The translations under genes and the position numbers were made by a program. From Tribonema minus (lineage: Eukaryota; Sar; Xanthophyceae; Tribonematales; Tribonemataceae), in the NCBI GenBank assembly GCA_017506865.1, contig JAFCMP010000101.1:558001-622000 (forward strand): 64,000 nt of DNA, in the 5' to 3' direction. The notes under the pieces were generated by a model that worked only from the letters and a program-made list of their open reading frames with translations, was not told the DNA's origin and did not search any database. This document shows positions 10,182 through 22,100 of the stretch, piece by piece; position 1 is the stretch's first letter, and each line of letters starts with the position of its first letter.

Positions 10182-13100
10182 CTGCATGATGCAGGCAACA
10201 GAGCGGCAATGGTATTGTATGATTGAAGTGGATGCACCACAGTGACTTGGAATATTGATCTCAATGAGCCTTTAAGTTAGATATACACTTCGAAGTATCA
10301 AAGTCGCAAGTGTATGGCACACTATGGTAGCCAGATTGTTTGGCAAGTGAATGTTACATGATGAGTTAAGAATACGATGATTGTGTTAATATCGTCAAAA
10401 AGAGGTCGTTGATTCATTGACAAGCTCGGATACTAAATGTGCAATGCTGGTACATGTAGGCCTGGGGGACCCTGCACATTGCATCTTGCAGCATCATGCA
10501 GTTTTATGTGCATTGAGTTATCCAGTTGACATGATATCACTACCAGTGTACCTGCACTTGTGATGCAAAATGTACGGCGTGACGTGGACCGCACCTCATG
10601 CTATGTATATGTATAGTATGCGGTGCACAACTTTATCACTTTGCATCACAATGTACTTCTCAAGTACTACCAGAAAGCGCGCACAAAGTCCCTGTTTGCT
10701 GTTCCATTCAGCGTATGACAGCAAATGTGCTACTGTAACGGCAGTCACACAGTGGGTGTTAGAATTGACAATTTAAAAGTCCAAAGCACATGAGCATAGC
10801 GAACCCGGTCATCATTGCGGGCAAGGCATAATAGACGTCAAGTCTTTGTGGAAGTGAAATCTGTGCACATTCTTCCGCCCACTCAGGTGAGCAGATGTCT
10901 GCAATTAAGCAGCCATGCATACATTAGACCTCTGCACAATAAAAGTCCACCACATCAGGCACTGGGGAGGGGGTCATGTCAGTCATCTGCTGGTTGTTGA
11001 ACTTCGAGTCTGCTGTGACAATAATTTCCTAAAGTACCGGTAACTGACAGGCGCATCAAAAGCATGTACCTACGCTTCCACAACAGCACACATGTAATCA
11101 GCATGTCATTTGCAGACTGGCATCACTAAGGCATCATTTCTCATGGCATTGCATACCTCATCATCTGGGTAGATGGCTTGGACAGCTACCTCTCTCATGT
11201 ATGCCGCTTGCTCTGCGGTCCTGCAGCACGGGGTGCGTAGTTCTGCATGCGGCTCAGGCCCAAATACACCTGGTGGCATGGCTCTGCCGGCACCCAACAT
11301 ATGCGAAGGCCACAGTAAGTGAACAGCACCAGCAGCAGCAAATGTGGCAAGCGTGCGCGCGACAGTAAGGTACAGTGCATGTTCTGCAAACTTCACAATA
11401 CAAGATCCTGCTGAAGGCAGCACAGCTGGACAAATTGCAATACATCGAGCATTTTGAAAAACAGGCGTATTGCTTTTCCTACTGGCTGCCATCTATGGCG
11501 TAGCACTAAAAGTGCGGCACCCAACAACGCAGCAGTAGTTTGACAGCATTAGCAAATGCAGCAAGCGTGCATTGTAATGTAAGTTACTGAATGTCTTTGC
11601 ACACTACAAAACATACGTTCCTCAAAATAGACAGCCAACTGAAGTCAGCGCAGCTTGCGCTGAGCTGTAAAATGCACTGGCCGCCATCTATGCCTGCTTG
11701 CAAGTGCCATGGCGCGCACAGATCGATCTGGCATAAAGTTTGGACCTCTGTTATGCACACCCAGTGGCACATTGACTTCAAACAGCAGCTGTGCTGCTTT
11801 CTGCATAGCATTGCGCATGAAGCTCCTGGCATGCTGTGCTGTTTTCACTGCTGCGTGGGTCATGTGGCCTGCATACTAAAGTGAGCACTTCAGGTAACAT
11901 GAAGTCGAGGCAAGAGTGTCTGCCATTGCAGGGCAAATAAGGGTTGGAACCTGTACTGTCACAAGGTCTCACTGGGACAAATGAGGGCAAGGTAAAAAGT
12001 TACTTAAAAGTATTAAAGCACACTGTACATATCCCTGAGACTGAGTCAGTAAGGCAGCGAGGTACATCAGGCATATATAAAGTTTTTGTTTATTTCGCCC
12101 AGGGCGTGAAAAGTCCAGATGGTGGATGTCCATGGACTTACAACCAGAATTCACACATGTCTTTGTACACCCCTTGGAAGTGTCTCAATGCGCATTGCCG
12201 GTCACTTTTAAACGACATCATATAGTGCACATAGATATAATTCAATGTACATGTACTGCTCGTGTGCCATATGTGCATGCCTACACGTGCCTGCACACAG
12301 GGGTATCTGCAACAACTTCGACTACCGCTTTTGAAAGACTGCATGTTCACAATGACATGGAAGTACGTATGGACTTGTATTTATAAAGGCCCAAGGGAGG
12401 CCGGGTTGCCTATGCAATCGAAAAGCTTGCGTCAACGCAGCAGCCTAGTCTGCGCTGTGCCCTAGGAGCTTGGATACCGGCGCCGCAACACAGCCCAGCA
12501 TTCGCGCTCCACGTGTGTACGCCATAACGCGCTCCGCCAACTCCCGCGCCAGCGATATGCTCAGCTCAATGAGGATCTGACGCTTAGCTAACCCGGCCTT
12601 GCGTAACACATCTGCCTTCCCCCCCCCTGAGCACAGTGCTGAGTGCATTGCCAACTCCTTAACAAAAAGGCTTGTCTGCTTGCCCAGCCGTCCGTACGAC
12701 TCCTGCACGAATGGCACAAAAGCCCAAGATGACGTCAAGGTGCCGGTGTGGTGCTTGACCTTCGCGTCCTCCCCCACCCCAGCAGCATAGCCGTCCGTGT
12801 TCGAGGCATTTGTTCTGCCTGTCAGGTTCGAGCTCGCTGTGGGCGCGCGCACACTTGTGTCTAGCACTATTCCCTTGTTACGGTATGCACTGCTAAAGTG
12901 CAGACACCCTGGGTCAATGACTGTGTCCGCCCGATACCCCGGTACCTTGAAGACGCTAGCGTCCTCATTGCGGACAATAGAGACATGGTGCTGTCTCAAG
13001 ATGCGCTGCAGGCACCGCTTTTGGGCAGTGTGTGTCGCGTTGTGCCCCCGTATGTGCTGGCTGGGGCAGCTGATCGCATGCGTGGAGGTGGGGCTCACAT

Positions 13101-16100
13101 CACTGCACCGCCATGGGCACACCTCGCCCTGTATGCCCCACCCGTCTATGAAGATCGCAATCAAAATCATCGTGGCTGCTGCCATACTGGACATGGGCGC
13201 CGCACCCGGGCGGTCATTGGCAGTGGGTGGCACGCTCATCCACGCCATTGCCCCGGACGCACGCTGGCTGCGCAGCTGCGCCAGGACCCGTGCGCTAGCC
13301 TGTTGGCGGCGGCGGCTGGTGTCGCGCGAGTCACCAATAGGTGCAGCCTGCGTCGGCTTGCCCACGGCACCAGCCGAGGCAGCCTCTAGGTCCTCCACCA
13401 GGCAATCCTCGTATTGACGTCGAAGAACATTTGAAAGGCCGGCTTGTAGTCCGTGCGTGAAGTGACCGCGCCGGCGGCGGGGCACTACCTTCCTGCAGAT
13501 CTCATCAGCATAGGCCTCCCAGTCGTCGTCGTCGTCCTCCTGCCCGCCGCTGCAGCTGCTTTCTTCCGCGCTAGTTTGTGTTTTAGCGGGCGTGGAAGGG
13601 GCAGCCGCGGCAGCGGCTTGAGGGCCAGGTACGGTCGCCGCCGCAGCGGCCGCCTCGGCGCCAGGCACAATGCCGTGGGTGTGTGGGGCTGGCTCAGTGG
13701 TCACTGTCTCCGTGACGGCAGTTGCGGCGTAGATCGCTTGCACCGCAGTGGGGAGCGTCGACGCTGCGGCCGTCGTATCTGCTGCCCACCGTAGCAACGA
13801 TGCTGGGAGCTGCTCGGCCACAGCTGTGCGTGATTTTTCGCCGCCATCAGCTGTCAGCGCTCGCGTAGAGCGTCGCACGGCCTCGATGATTGGCGGCAGT
13901 CCCTGGTCCTCGCGTATTGCGCATGAGTGCTGCGCGAACCAGGTGACTGCGCCGTGTTCGTCAGTGCCGAGCCTCAGGGCCCCTGCTGCCACAGTGGCAT
14001 GAATTATTGCCGGCCTCAGTGTTGTGCATGCCTGGGCCGTGTATGCGGCTGGTGCCAGTAGCCCCAAAAGCGGCATGCCCAGACCGCCTCGTCGCTCCGG
14101 CAACCGTGACGCCCGCAGTGGCACTGCGATGTCCGTGAGTTCTGGCGGGCCCAAGCGCGGCAATACCAGCACGCTGCCACTGCTGGCTTCCTCATTGTCA
14201 CCAGCAGTGCAGGCGGCCAGCAGGTGTGACTTCATGGCTGCCGCGGTAGAGCAGCCGTGCAGATGCAGCATGCGTTCGAGCGTCCATGCACAGAACCCGT
14301 CAAACGCGTGCAACCATGTCTCACTCAAAGCCGTGTCAACGACCCGAGCTAAGAAGCCCATGCGCTTCGTCAGTGACCTGCGTAGAATGAACTGTGCTGC
14401 CTGTAGGTGATGCCGCGCCATTCCAGCTAGCTGCCACGACAATCGCCATGTCCCTGCGTCGACAAGATGCTTGCTCATGGCAGCGTGCACATAGGCTGGG
14501 TGCCCTACCGGTACCCCGACCGATGTAAAGCCCTGACTGGATTCTGGCATGGTGGTGTCCACAAACGGTATGTCAAGGGCGCGCAGGCGTGCTCTGGCCG
14601 CTTCATCAAACACTGTGCCGCGCATGGCGATGGCCAGCGACTTGTCTGGTCGAACGCGTAGGCCCCCTGCCGCCAGCCGGCGGATCACCTCTGCCACCCC
14701 AGCGGCCGCTGCATCGTCGAAGTAGGCAGCTTGCAGCACGTTGAGGTCATCCAGGAAAGCGCAGTGCGGGGCTGGCGGTTCCGCTGTGCTGTGGCCGTAG
14801 GCCGGCATACTGCCGGGCGTCGCATTCACTCCATCAGGGTAGAAGAGTAGGAAGGCCGCTGCCACTGCAAAGTACAGCGGCCCTAGAGGGTCCCCTTGCT
14901 GGCACCCTAGGTGGGAGCAGATAATGCGAGCTTCACCGTTCACCTCCACCCGCATCTCTGGGGCAGTGTCACCACAGTATACGGACTCAAAGTGCGGGAG
15001 CAGCTCCGGACAGAAGAGCATAAGCCCCCGCACAATGGCGGCGCGATCCACACTGTTAAATGCGTTCTCACAGTCCAGTTGGATAGTGGTGCCATACAGC
15101 TCGTGCCACACGCGCGCGCGCGCTGCCACATGCTCGACGCCAGACCGGTATCCTACGCCAAACTGCGACATGGAGGCCAGCAGCCCCGATATCTTGCCCT
15201 TGACACTCCGTGCCGCTGTGGACCCGAGGAGTCTGCGCCAGACACTGGAGCAGGCGATCGGACGCCGCTTCTGTCCTATGCCTGAGAGGGCCGCGGCGCG
15301 GAGAAGCCGTTGCGATTGCTCCGGCAGCAGTTCGGGCTCAACAAGCAGCGTCGTGAACACCTTGGCCAGGTGATGAGCGAATGCCGGTTCCATCACATCT
15401 GATTCTGAATCACCAGCTAGTCCTGGCGAGGCACTGCTCACGGGGCGGGTGGCTGCTTTCACTGGTGCACCAGGCCCAGCGGCCATCAAGAGGTGTTCAT
15501 AGCGTAGGCCGTCCAGCCCTCCTGCCTTCCCCGCCCCTGCTGCGGACAAGGTCGACAGTATGTCTGCCGCCTCCACCTCGAGGCGCCGTCCGGCTGCGCT
15601 GGCAGCATCCTCAGGCCTATCGCTGTGATCATGTGCCTGACCCGATTCGAAGACAGGACTGCCGCTGCCAGCTGGCCCGGTGGTCGTTGCCACCCCTGCG
15701 CTGTGTAAGCAGTGCCGCCGGGCGTCGCGTACCAGGCCGCGCACTTGCTCCATTGGCGTATCGACTACCCCCGGCCGGGTGCCAGTTTCAGGGTGCTTTG
15801 CTGCCAGCACCTGTGCCGTGACCTCGTCTGCTGGGGCGCATGCTTCACGCGCCTCTAGTCGTGCGGCAGCCAAGCCTACCCCCCGTCGCTTGCCTGAGAG
15901 GGCAGCGCATGCTGTTTGCTGCCTGGAGTCAGCCTCCGTCCAGTCGGCATCGAAGTTCGTTTGTGCCGACGCCATAGCTGCGTTGTTTGGTTTGGGGGCC
16001 CGCAGCGCCGCTGCTGCTGACAGCGTCTTTCTCAGTAGCTCCGCGAAGTCGCCAGACAGCAACGCTGCCAGCCGGGCCGCAGGCGGCATACCGGTTCCCT

Positions 16101-19100
16101 CCGGTTGCCTACCAAAGGCCATCGCTGCTAGCAGGTGCAGCAGCCTGTAGCCGCGCTGCACTAGAGTCTGAGAAACCTGATGAGCAAACGCCATGGAAGT
16201 ACTTATTTATGTAGGGTGAAAGTATGTACAGCTTCAGGGGATGAGGTGCGGAATGTAACGGGGGCCATGACTTGGGGGTCAAAAGTCTGAGTGATTGCTA
16301 ATCAGGGCTCTGCACTACAGCATTCAAGTACTATAGTGACTGCCCGAGGCTAGCACTACGTGCATTGTACGGCAAATTGTAACTATGATATGGCACTCAC
16401 GTGGTGCAGTGCAGGATACCGTAAAAGCTGCCCGGCGCTGTGCTGACAACTCCATGGTACCCTGTGCGCTGGCTGTATATTTCGAGCTTGGTGCTATCAT
16501 CGCCATGCCGCCTTTTCTTCCTGCCACAAGTGGCGGGATTTGTTGCAACACGTGGCTGGCCTGCCGTGTTTTGTCCTCCTGGCTCTTTGGTGTCACAGGC
16601 GCCGCTTTCGGCAGATGTGTCCTGCAGGTATATATTGACAGCATGCATATGTGGACTATAGGCACAGAGCTTGTCATAGCGCTGACTTTGACACTAGCCA
16701 TCATGCGGTGCAGAGTTTGTGTCAGTGCACCACTCAAGACAACCGCAATCAACTGCTTTGACTGTGCACAGGCTCACTTGAGCAACCACTGCAATTGCAT
16801 GTACTTGTATGCTGCAAACGTATCAAGCGTGACAAACTGCCTGCTGCATGACATTTGTGATATTATGGGCCAGAGGGTAATTGCCTCTTTGGACTCATAA
16901 CTTATGCTTATTGCCGATGAATGTTTCGTACAAACACACATTCATGGGCAGCTTTCAGAAGGCTCTGTGCATCTCAAAGCACTTTATAAGGAGATGGAAG
17001 CTTGCAGCCACAGCAAACCTCCAGGTCATGCACTCAATGACTGAGCACCACACTGTTGAGCGTGAACAACTTACATAGCCGTGAATGAAGCTTCATGGGT
17101 CAGCACTGCAAAAGTGTTGCCTGAATTTGTATACTCACCTCATTGACTCACTGTGCAGCTTGTTTGTTTACAGCTTTCAGCAAGTGCGCACACAATGCAT
17201 ACCAGATTTCAGCTGTAGAAATCCGTAGCAGGAAACCGACTGCTGCCCAGTTCTGAAGACTGCATGATGCATCTGTTAAGAAGTAATCAATGGGCTGCCT
17301 CCGTGCAACAAGCAGATGAGTGCAACAAGTTGCTGCTGGCACATGTTCATTACTACAGGAGAGAAGCATGATGCTGGGAATATACACAGGTAGTGCTTGT
17401 GTAAGTCAAATGTGAATAGCGCTCGTTGTACAAGAAGCTGCAACAGCACACAGATACAACATTTGTGCTGAAGTCAAGTGTGTAACTTGACATTCTGGGT
17501 ACCAAGACTTCGGGAATATTTGTAGAAGGTGGGTGTCTGCTGCTAGGTTGTCAATGACTGGCTGTACAGCATCAGTCAATTCACGCAATCCGTTGACGCA
17601 AGGATTCAGCTTGGGTCAACTTCAACAATCTTCAGCGCATGTACCTTGTTGTCTTTGGCAGGAAGCACGGGGCAGAGGCCACGTCGCTCGATCTTCTGGA
17701 GCATGCTGTTGCGCAGCTTTGCCTCTTCCTCCGGTGAGAAGCGGAAGCCTTCCGGTACATCCGTGAGCATTGACTGCAAAAAAACAACAAAATTGGCATT
17801 ACAAGGGGCCAGCATAATGCAAATATGCGGGCTCTGCAGTACGGTGAGGCAGAAAAAATGCCGAGTTCATAGGAATGATCTTGTAGTGTAGCAGAGAGTT
17901 CTTGAAAATGAGCTTGATCAAGTCAAATATACGGTGAGATGCCGGCAGCATTGACGTGGCCACCGCTTCCAATGCGCCGAAAATGGCACGTTTTGAACAG
18001 AGATGATGCACTTGTGCACGCAGTACAGAGGGATAAAACTCTAAGGTAGAACTGCCACAAGCCGCCCGCAGGCGCCAGCGGAGGCGCCATGCCAGGCCAG
18101 AACAGCCAACTGCAAGTAGAAGAAGTATTTACTGGATATCAAAGATGAGGGCACTGTATTGTAGGTAAATGCCATTATCAACAGGTATTCACAAATACTA
18201 CTTCGAAGTACATCATTACATACCATGCAATGGATGCGTGCTGATACTGTAGTACACTAAATCATACACTGAAATTTGAGTGAGGTCCCACATTTGCTGG
18301 ATGTGTGCAAGATGAGTGCACTGTATTGGAAATACCATTGTCAAAAGGTATTCACAAATATTACATCATTACATACTTCGACGTACCATGCAATGGATGA
18401 GTGCTGATACTACCTTGAATCATACACTGGAATTCGAGCAAGGTCCCACACTTGGTTTGTCAGCAAGAGAAACAAAAATGGCCCAACACCAAAGAAACGG
18501 AGTGTCTCGAGAGATCTGATCCGCTTCCAGAACAGCTGCAGCATGTTGAAGCGCCATCGTTGCAGCGGTGTCTACTCATGCTGCTCAGTTTTTAACATGT
18601 CCAATTATGCACGCACTAGCAGGCTTGCACCCGAATTAGAGTGAAACCTGGACAGTCAAGGTGAGTGCGCGTACCAAATACTCCAGTACTTGCCACTCTC
18701 AGCGACAATGAGAATCTAGATTGCTTCAAAGGTGTAGGAATTGCAAGCAGGGGTTTGCGATAGTCGTCATTGATGCAACTGCAGTGTGTAGAAATATGAC
18801 AGGCACACGTGGCGATGCTGAGCGTAACGCGTACCATTCAGGGGCAATGAAAACATGTTGTAGTTGCTGTGGCCTACCTTGTCAGCGGGGTAGAATTTCT
18901 CAACAGCAACATTCCTCATGAAAGCCGCCTGCTGCAAGGTGCTGCACTGAGGGGTTTTTAAGCAGACTCTCCTGTCACTGCGACAGCCAGCACATGGAGG
19001 GATAGTCAATGCGAGGGTCAACAGCAGCTATAAGAGAGAAGTATGGCCAAAAAGGCAATTTGATGCTACAGCACCAGCACATGGAGGGATAGCAAATACA

Positions 19101-22100
19101 AGGGTTAACAGCAGCTAAAAGGTATGGGCAAAAGGCAGCTTGTTGCTGAACCGGCGTGTGAAAGCGTCTGCAGCATGCACTTGTTTTCAAAGACCTTCAG
19201 CATGGACGTTCAAGTGCTTGCATTACACCAGAGCTTGCGCGGATGATACTGTGCAATAGAGTGGAAGCCACGGGTGGAAGCACAGATTAAAATATGAGTA
19301 CACATCAGGACCATTATCAAATGAACGCATCGATTGATTGCCTTTGAAACCATTTCGACGACCAGTCTCATGTTGTCGCTTCCTTCTCGTAAGACCCGTT
19401 CTGCCAGTTTGCGCCGTGAATCCAAGCGTGCATTCTAAACCGCGTTCTGTACAGCGCCCTAGATTTCACATACGTGGCCAACGCGACGTCACTCGCAGCG
19501 CTAGCGACCAGCGCAGGTACAGCCCTTCAGCACACCGCTCGTGGCGCAGGCAGCAGCGGCGCGGTATCTAGTAGTCATGGCGCAGCACAGCCACTCTCGC
19601 CATAGGTGGGCGTGCTGAGTGACACACGGTCAGCGACCCTCATCACCAGCTGGGCGATGTCTGATTGGCTGGTTTCAAAGTTTGAAGTTCCTATTCATTC
19701 ACTTAACTGTTCTTCACAGCCCTCCAAAGGGCGCTGTGAATGCATCTGCAATATGCCACAACATTTGCGTGTTTTTCATCCATGTTTACGCAAAAAGCCT
19801 CAGCGCAGAACGGCCCTAATGCATTAACACTGATCAGACCTTGATGAATCAAAAACGCAAACAAACAGCTCACGCTATTGGTACTTGCTGACCCGCACAT
19901 TCGAGCCAGGTTTTCACAGGTGATGTGCATACTCAGGGTTCACGCCGCCTGCACTGGACTTCACAGACAATCTCATGAGGCAGACATTAGCAAGGGTTGC
20001 GCAGGTTGGGGAACGACATGCAGAGGTCATGTCCAATCAGCTGTTGTGGATGTTGGTCCTTCAAGAATCCACTCCTTAGATGATGCTCTGCTATAGTATA
20101 CATAGAGCGCACAGAGGCGTTGACATTGTAGGCACCGAAAAGCAACAAATTGAATGTTGATTGTGCTTCGCTGGTAAAATGGCGACATTTAGAAGCTGGC
20201 CTGGCTGCGCAGTGGCCGCATGATTGTCAGTAAATGTGCTTCAAGTGTGCAGCCGTCAGCATGCTGCGTAAGTTCAGAACGCAAGCAACTGCTCCCTTCG
20301 CAACTTGAAGCTGCAACTCACCCTTCGCGTATGGGGACTTGACCGTAGTACATCTCCCCGTGAAGAAGTACTCCACACAACCCTGATTTGCCAGGACCGC
20401 GGCCATGACGACGCTTAATGTGTTGACCCCGAGGTTGCGTGGATGCTACTGCAGGGCAGCGAGCACCTGCCTGAGCACTGCTGGTCTTGATGCTGCTTCG
20501 GTTTCCCTGCATGCACAGCAGAGCCAACGAATGCCACATGAAGATACAAACGAAAATTATGATGCTGCCAGTAAGCAGTGCGAGCAGGCAATTGCAAAGT
20601 TATTGCCAACAGCCCGACGTGACCATTCAAGCGGCAGGCATCTAAGAAGAACAAAAAGCAGCGGTTTTGCTATGGCCCAGGCTTCTGAACACCAAATAAC
20701 GTCATATGCTCTGAGCTCAGCCGTCTTCAACGCTTTCGACAGTAGTGTGCATGTTGCTTCAAGCCTCAATCGGTTCACAGACACGCGTTACCGGTCCATG
20801 TAGGAACGCAGTGGACCGCTGCATGTGCTGATACTTTTGAGTGCCCACATTTGCGTGTATCCGGTACGTATGGACTTGTATTTATAAAGGCCCAAGGGAG
20901 GCCGGGTTGCCTATGCAATCGAAAAGCTTGCGTCAACGCAGCAGCCTAGTCTGCGCTGTGCCCTAGGAGCTTGGATACCGGCGCCGCAACACAGCCCAGC
21001 ATTCGCGCTCCACGTGTGTACGCCATGACGCGCTCCGCCAACTCCCGCGCCAGCGATATGCTCAGCTCAATGAGGATCTGACGCTTAGCTAACCCGGCCT
21101 TGCGTAACACATCTGCCTTCCCCCCCCCTGAGCACAGTGCTGAGTGCATTGCCAACTCCTTAACAAAAAGGCTTGTCTGCTTGCCCAGCCGTCCGTACGA
21201 CTCCTGCACGAATGGCACAAAAGCCCAAGATGACGTCAAGGTGCCGGTGTGGTGCTTGACCTTCGCGTCCTCCCCCACCCCAGCAGCATAGCCGTCCGTG
21301 TTCGAGGCATTTGTTTTGCCTGTCAGGTACGAGCTCGCTGTGGGCGCGCGCACACTTGTGTCTAGCACTATTCCCTTGTTACGGTATGCACTGCTAAAGT
21401 GCAGACACCCTGGGTCAATGACTGTGTCCGCCCGATACCCCGGTACCTTGAAGACGCTAGCGTCCTCATTGCGGACAATAGAGACATGGTGCTGTCTCAA
21501 GATGCGCTGCAGGCACCGCTTTTGGGCAGTGTGTGTCGCGTTGTGCCCCCGTATGTGCTGGCTGGGGCAGCTGATCGCATGCGTGGAGGTGGGGCTCACA
21601 TCACTGCACCGCCATGGGCACACCTCGCCCTGTATGCCCCACCCGTCTATGAAGATCGCAATCAAAATCATCGTGGCTGCTGCCATACTGGACATGGGCG
21701 CCGCACCCGGGCGGTCATTGGCAGTGGGTGGCACGCTCATCCACGCCATTGCCCCGGACGCACGCTGGCTGCGCAGCTGCGCCAGGACCCGTGCGCTAGC
21801 CTGTTGGCGGCGGCGGCTGGTGTCGCGCGAGTCACCAATAGGTGCAGCCTGCGTCGGCTTGCCCACGGCACCAGCCGAGGCAGCCTCTAGGTCCTCCACC
21901 AGGCAATCCTCGTATTGACGTCGAAGAACATTTGAAAGGCCGGCTTGTAGTCCGTGCGTGAAGTGACCGCGCCGGCGGCGGGGCACTACCTTCCTGCAGA
22001 TCTCGTCAGCATAGGCCTCCCAGTCGTCGTCGTCGTCCTCCTGCCCGCCGCTGCAGCTGCTTTCTTCCGCGCTAGTTTGTGTTTTAGCGGGCGTGGAAGG

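Noticed and set aside
12797..15821. Plus-strand ORFs of 113-206 codons opposite LINE-A (repeated at 21.1-22.3 kb)
   Set aside because: They are antisense frames of the RT ORF, duplicated only because the element is duplicated.
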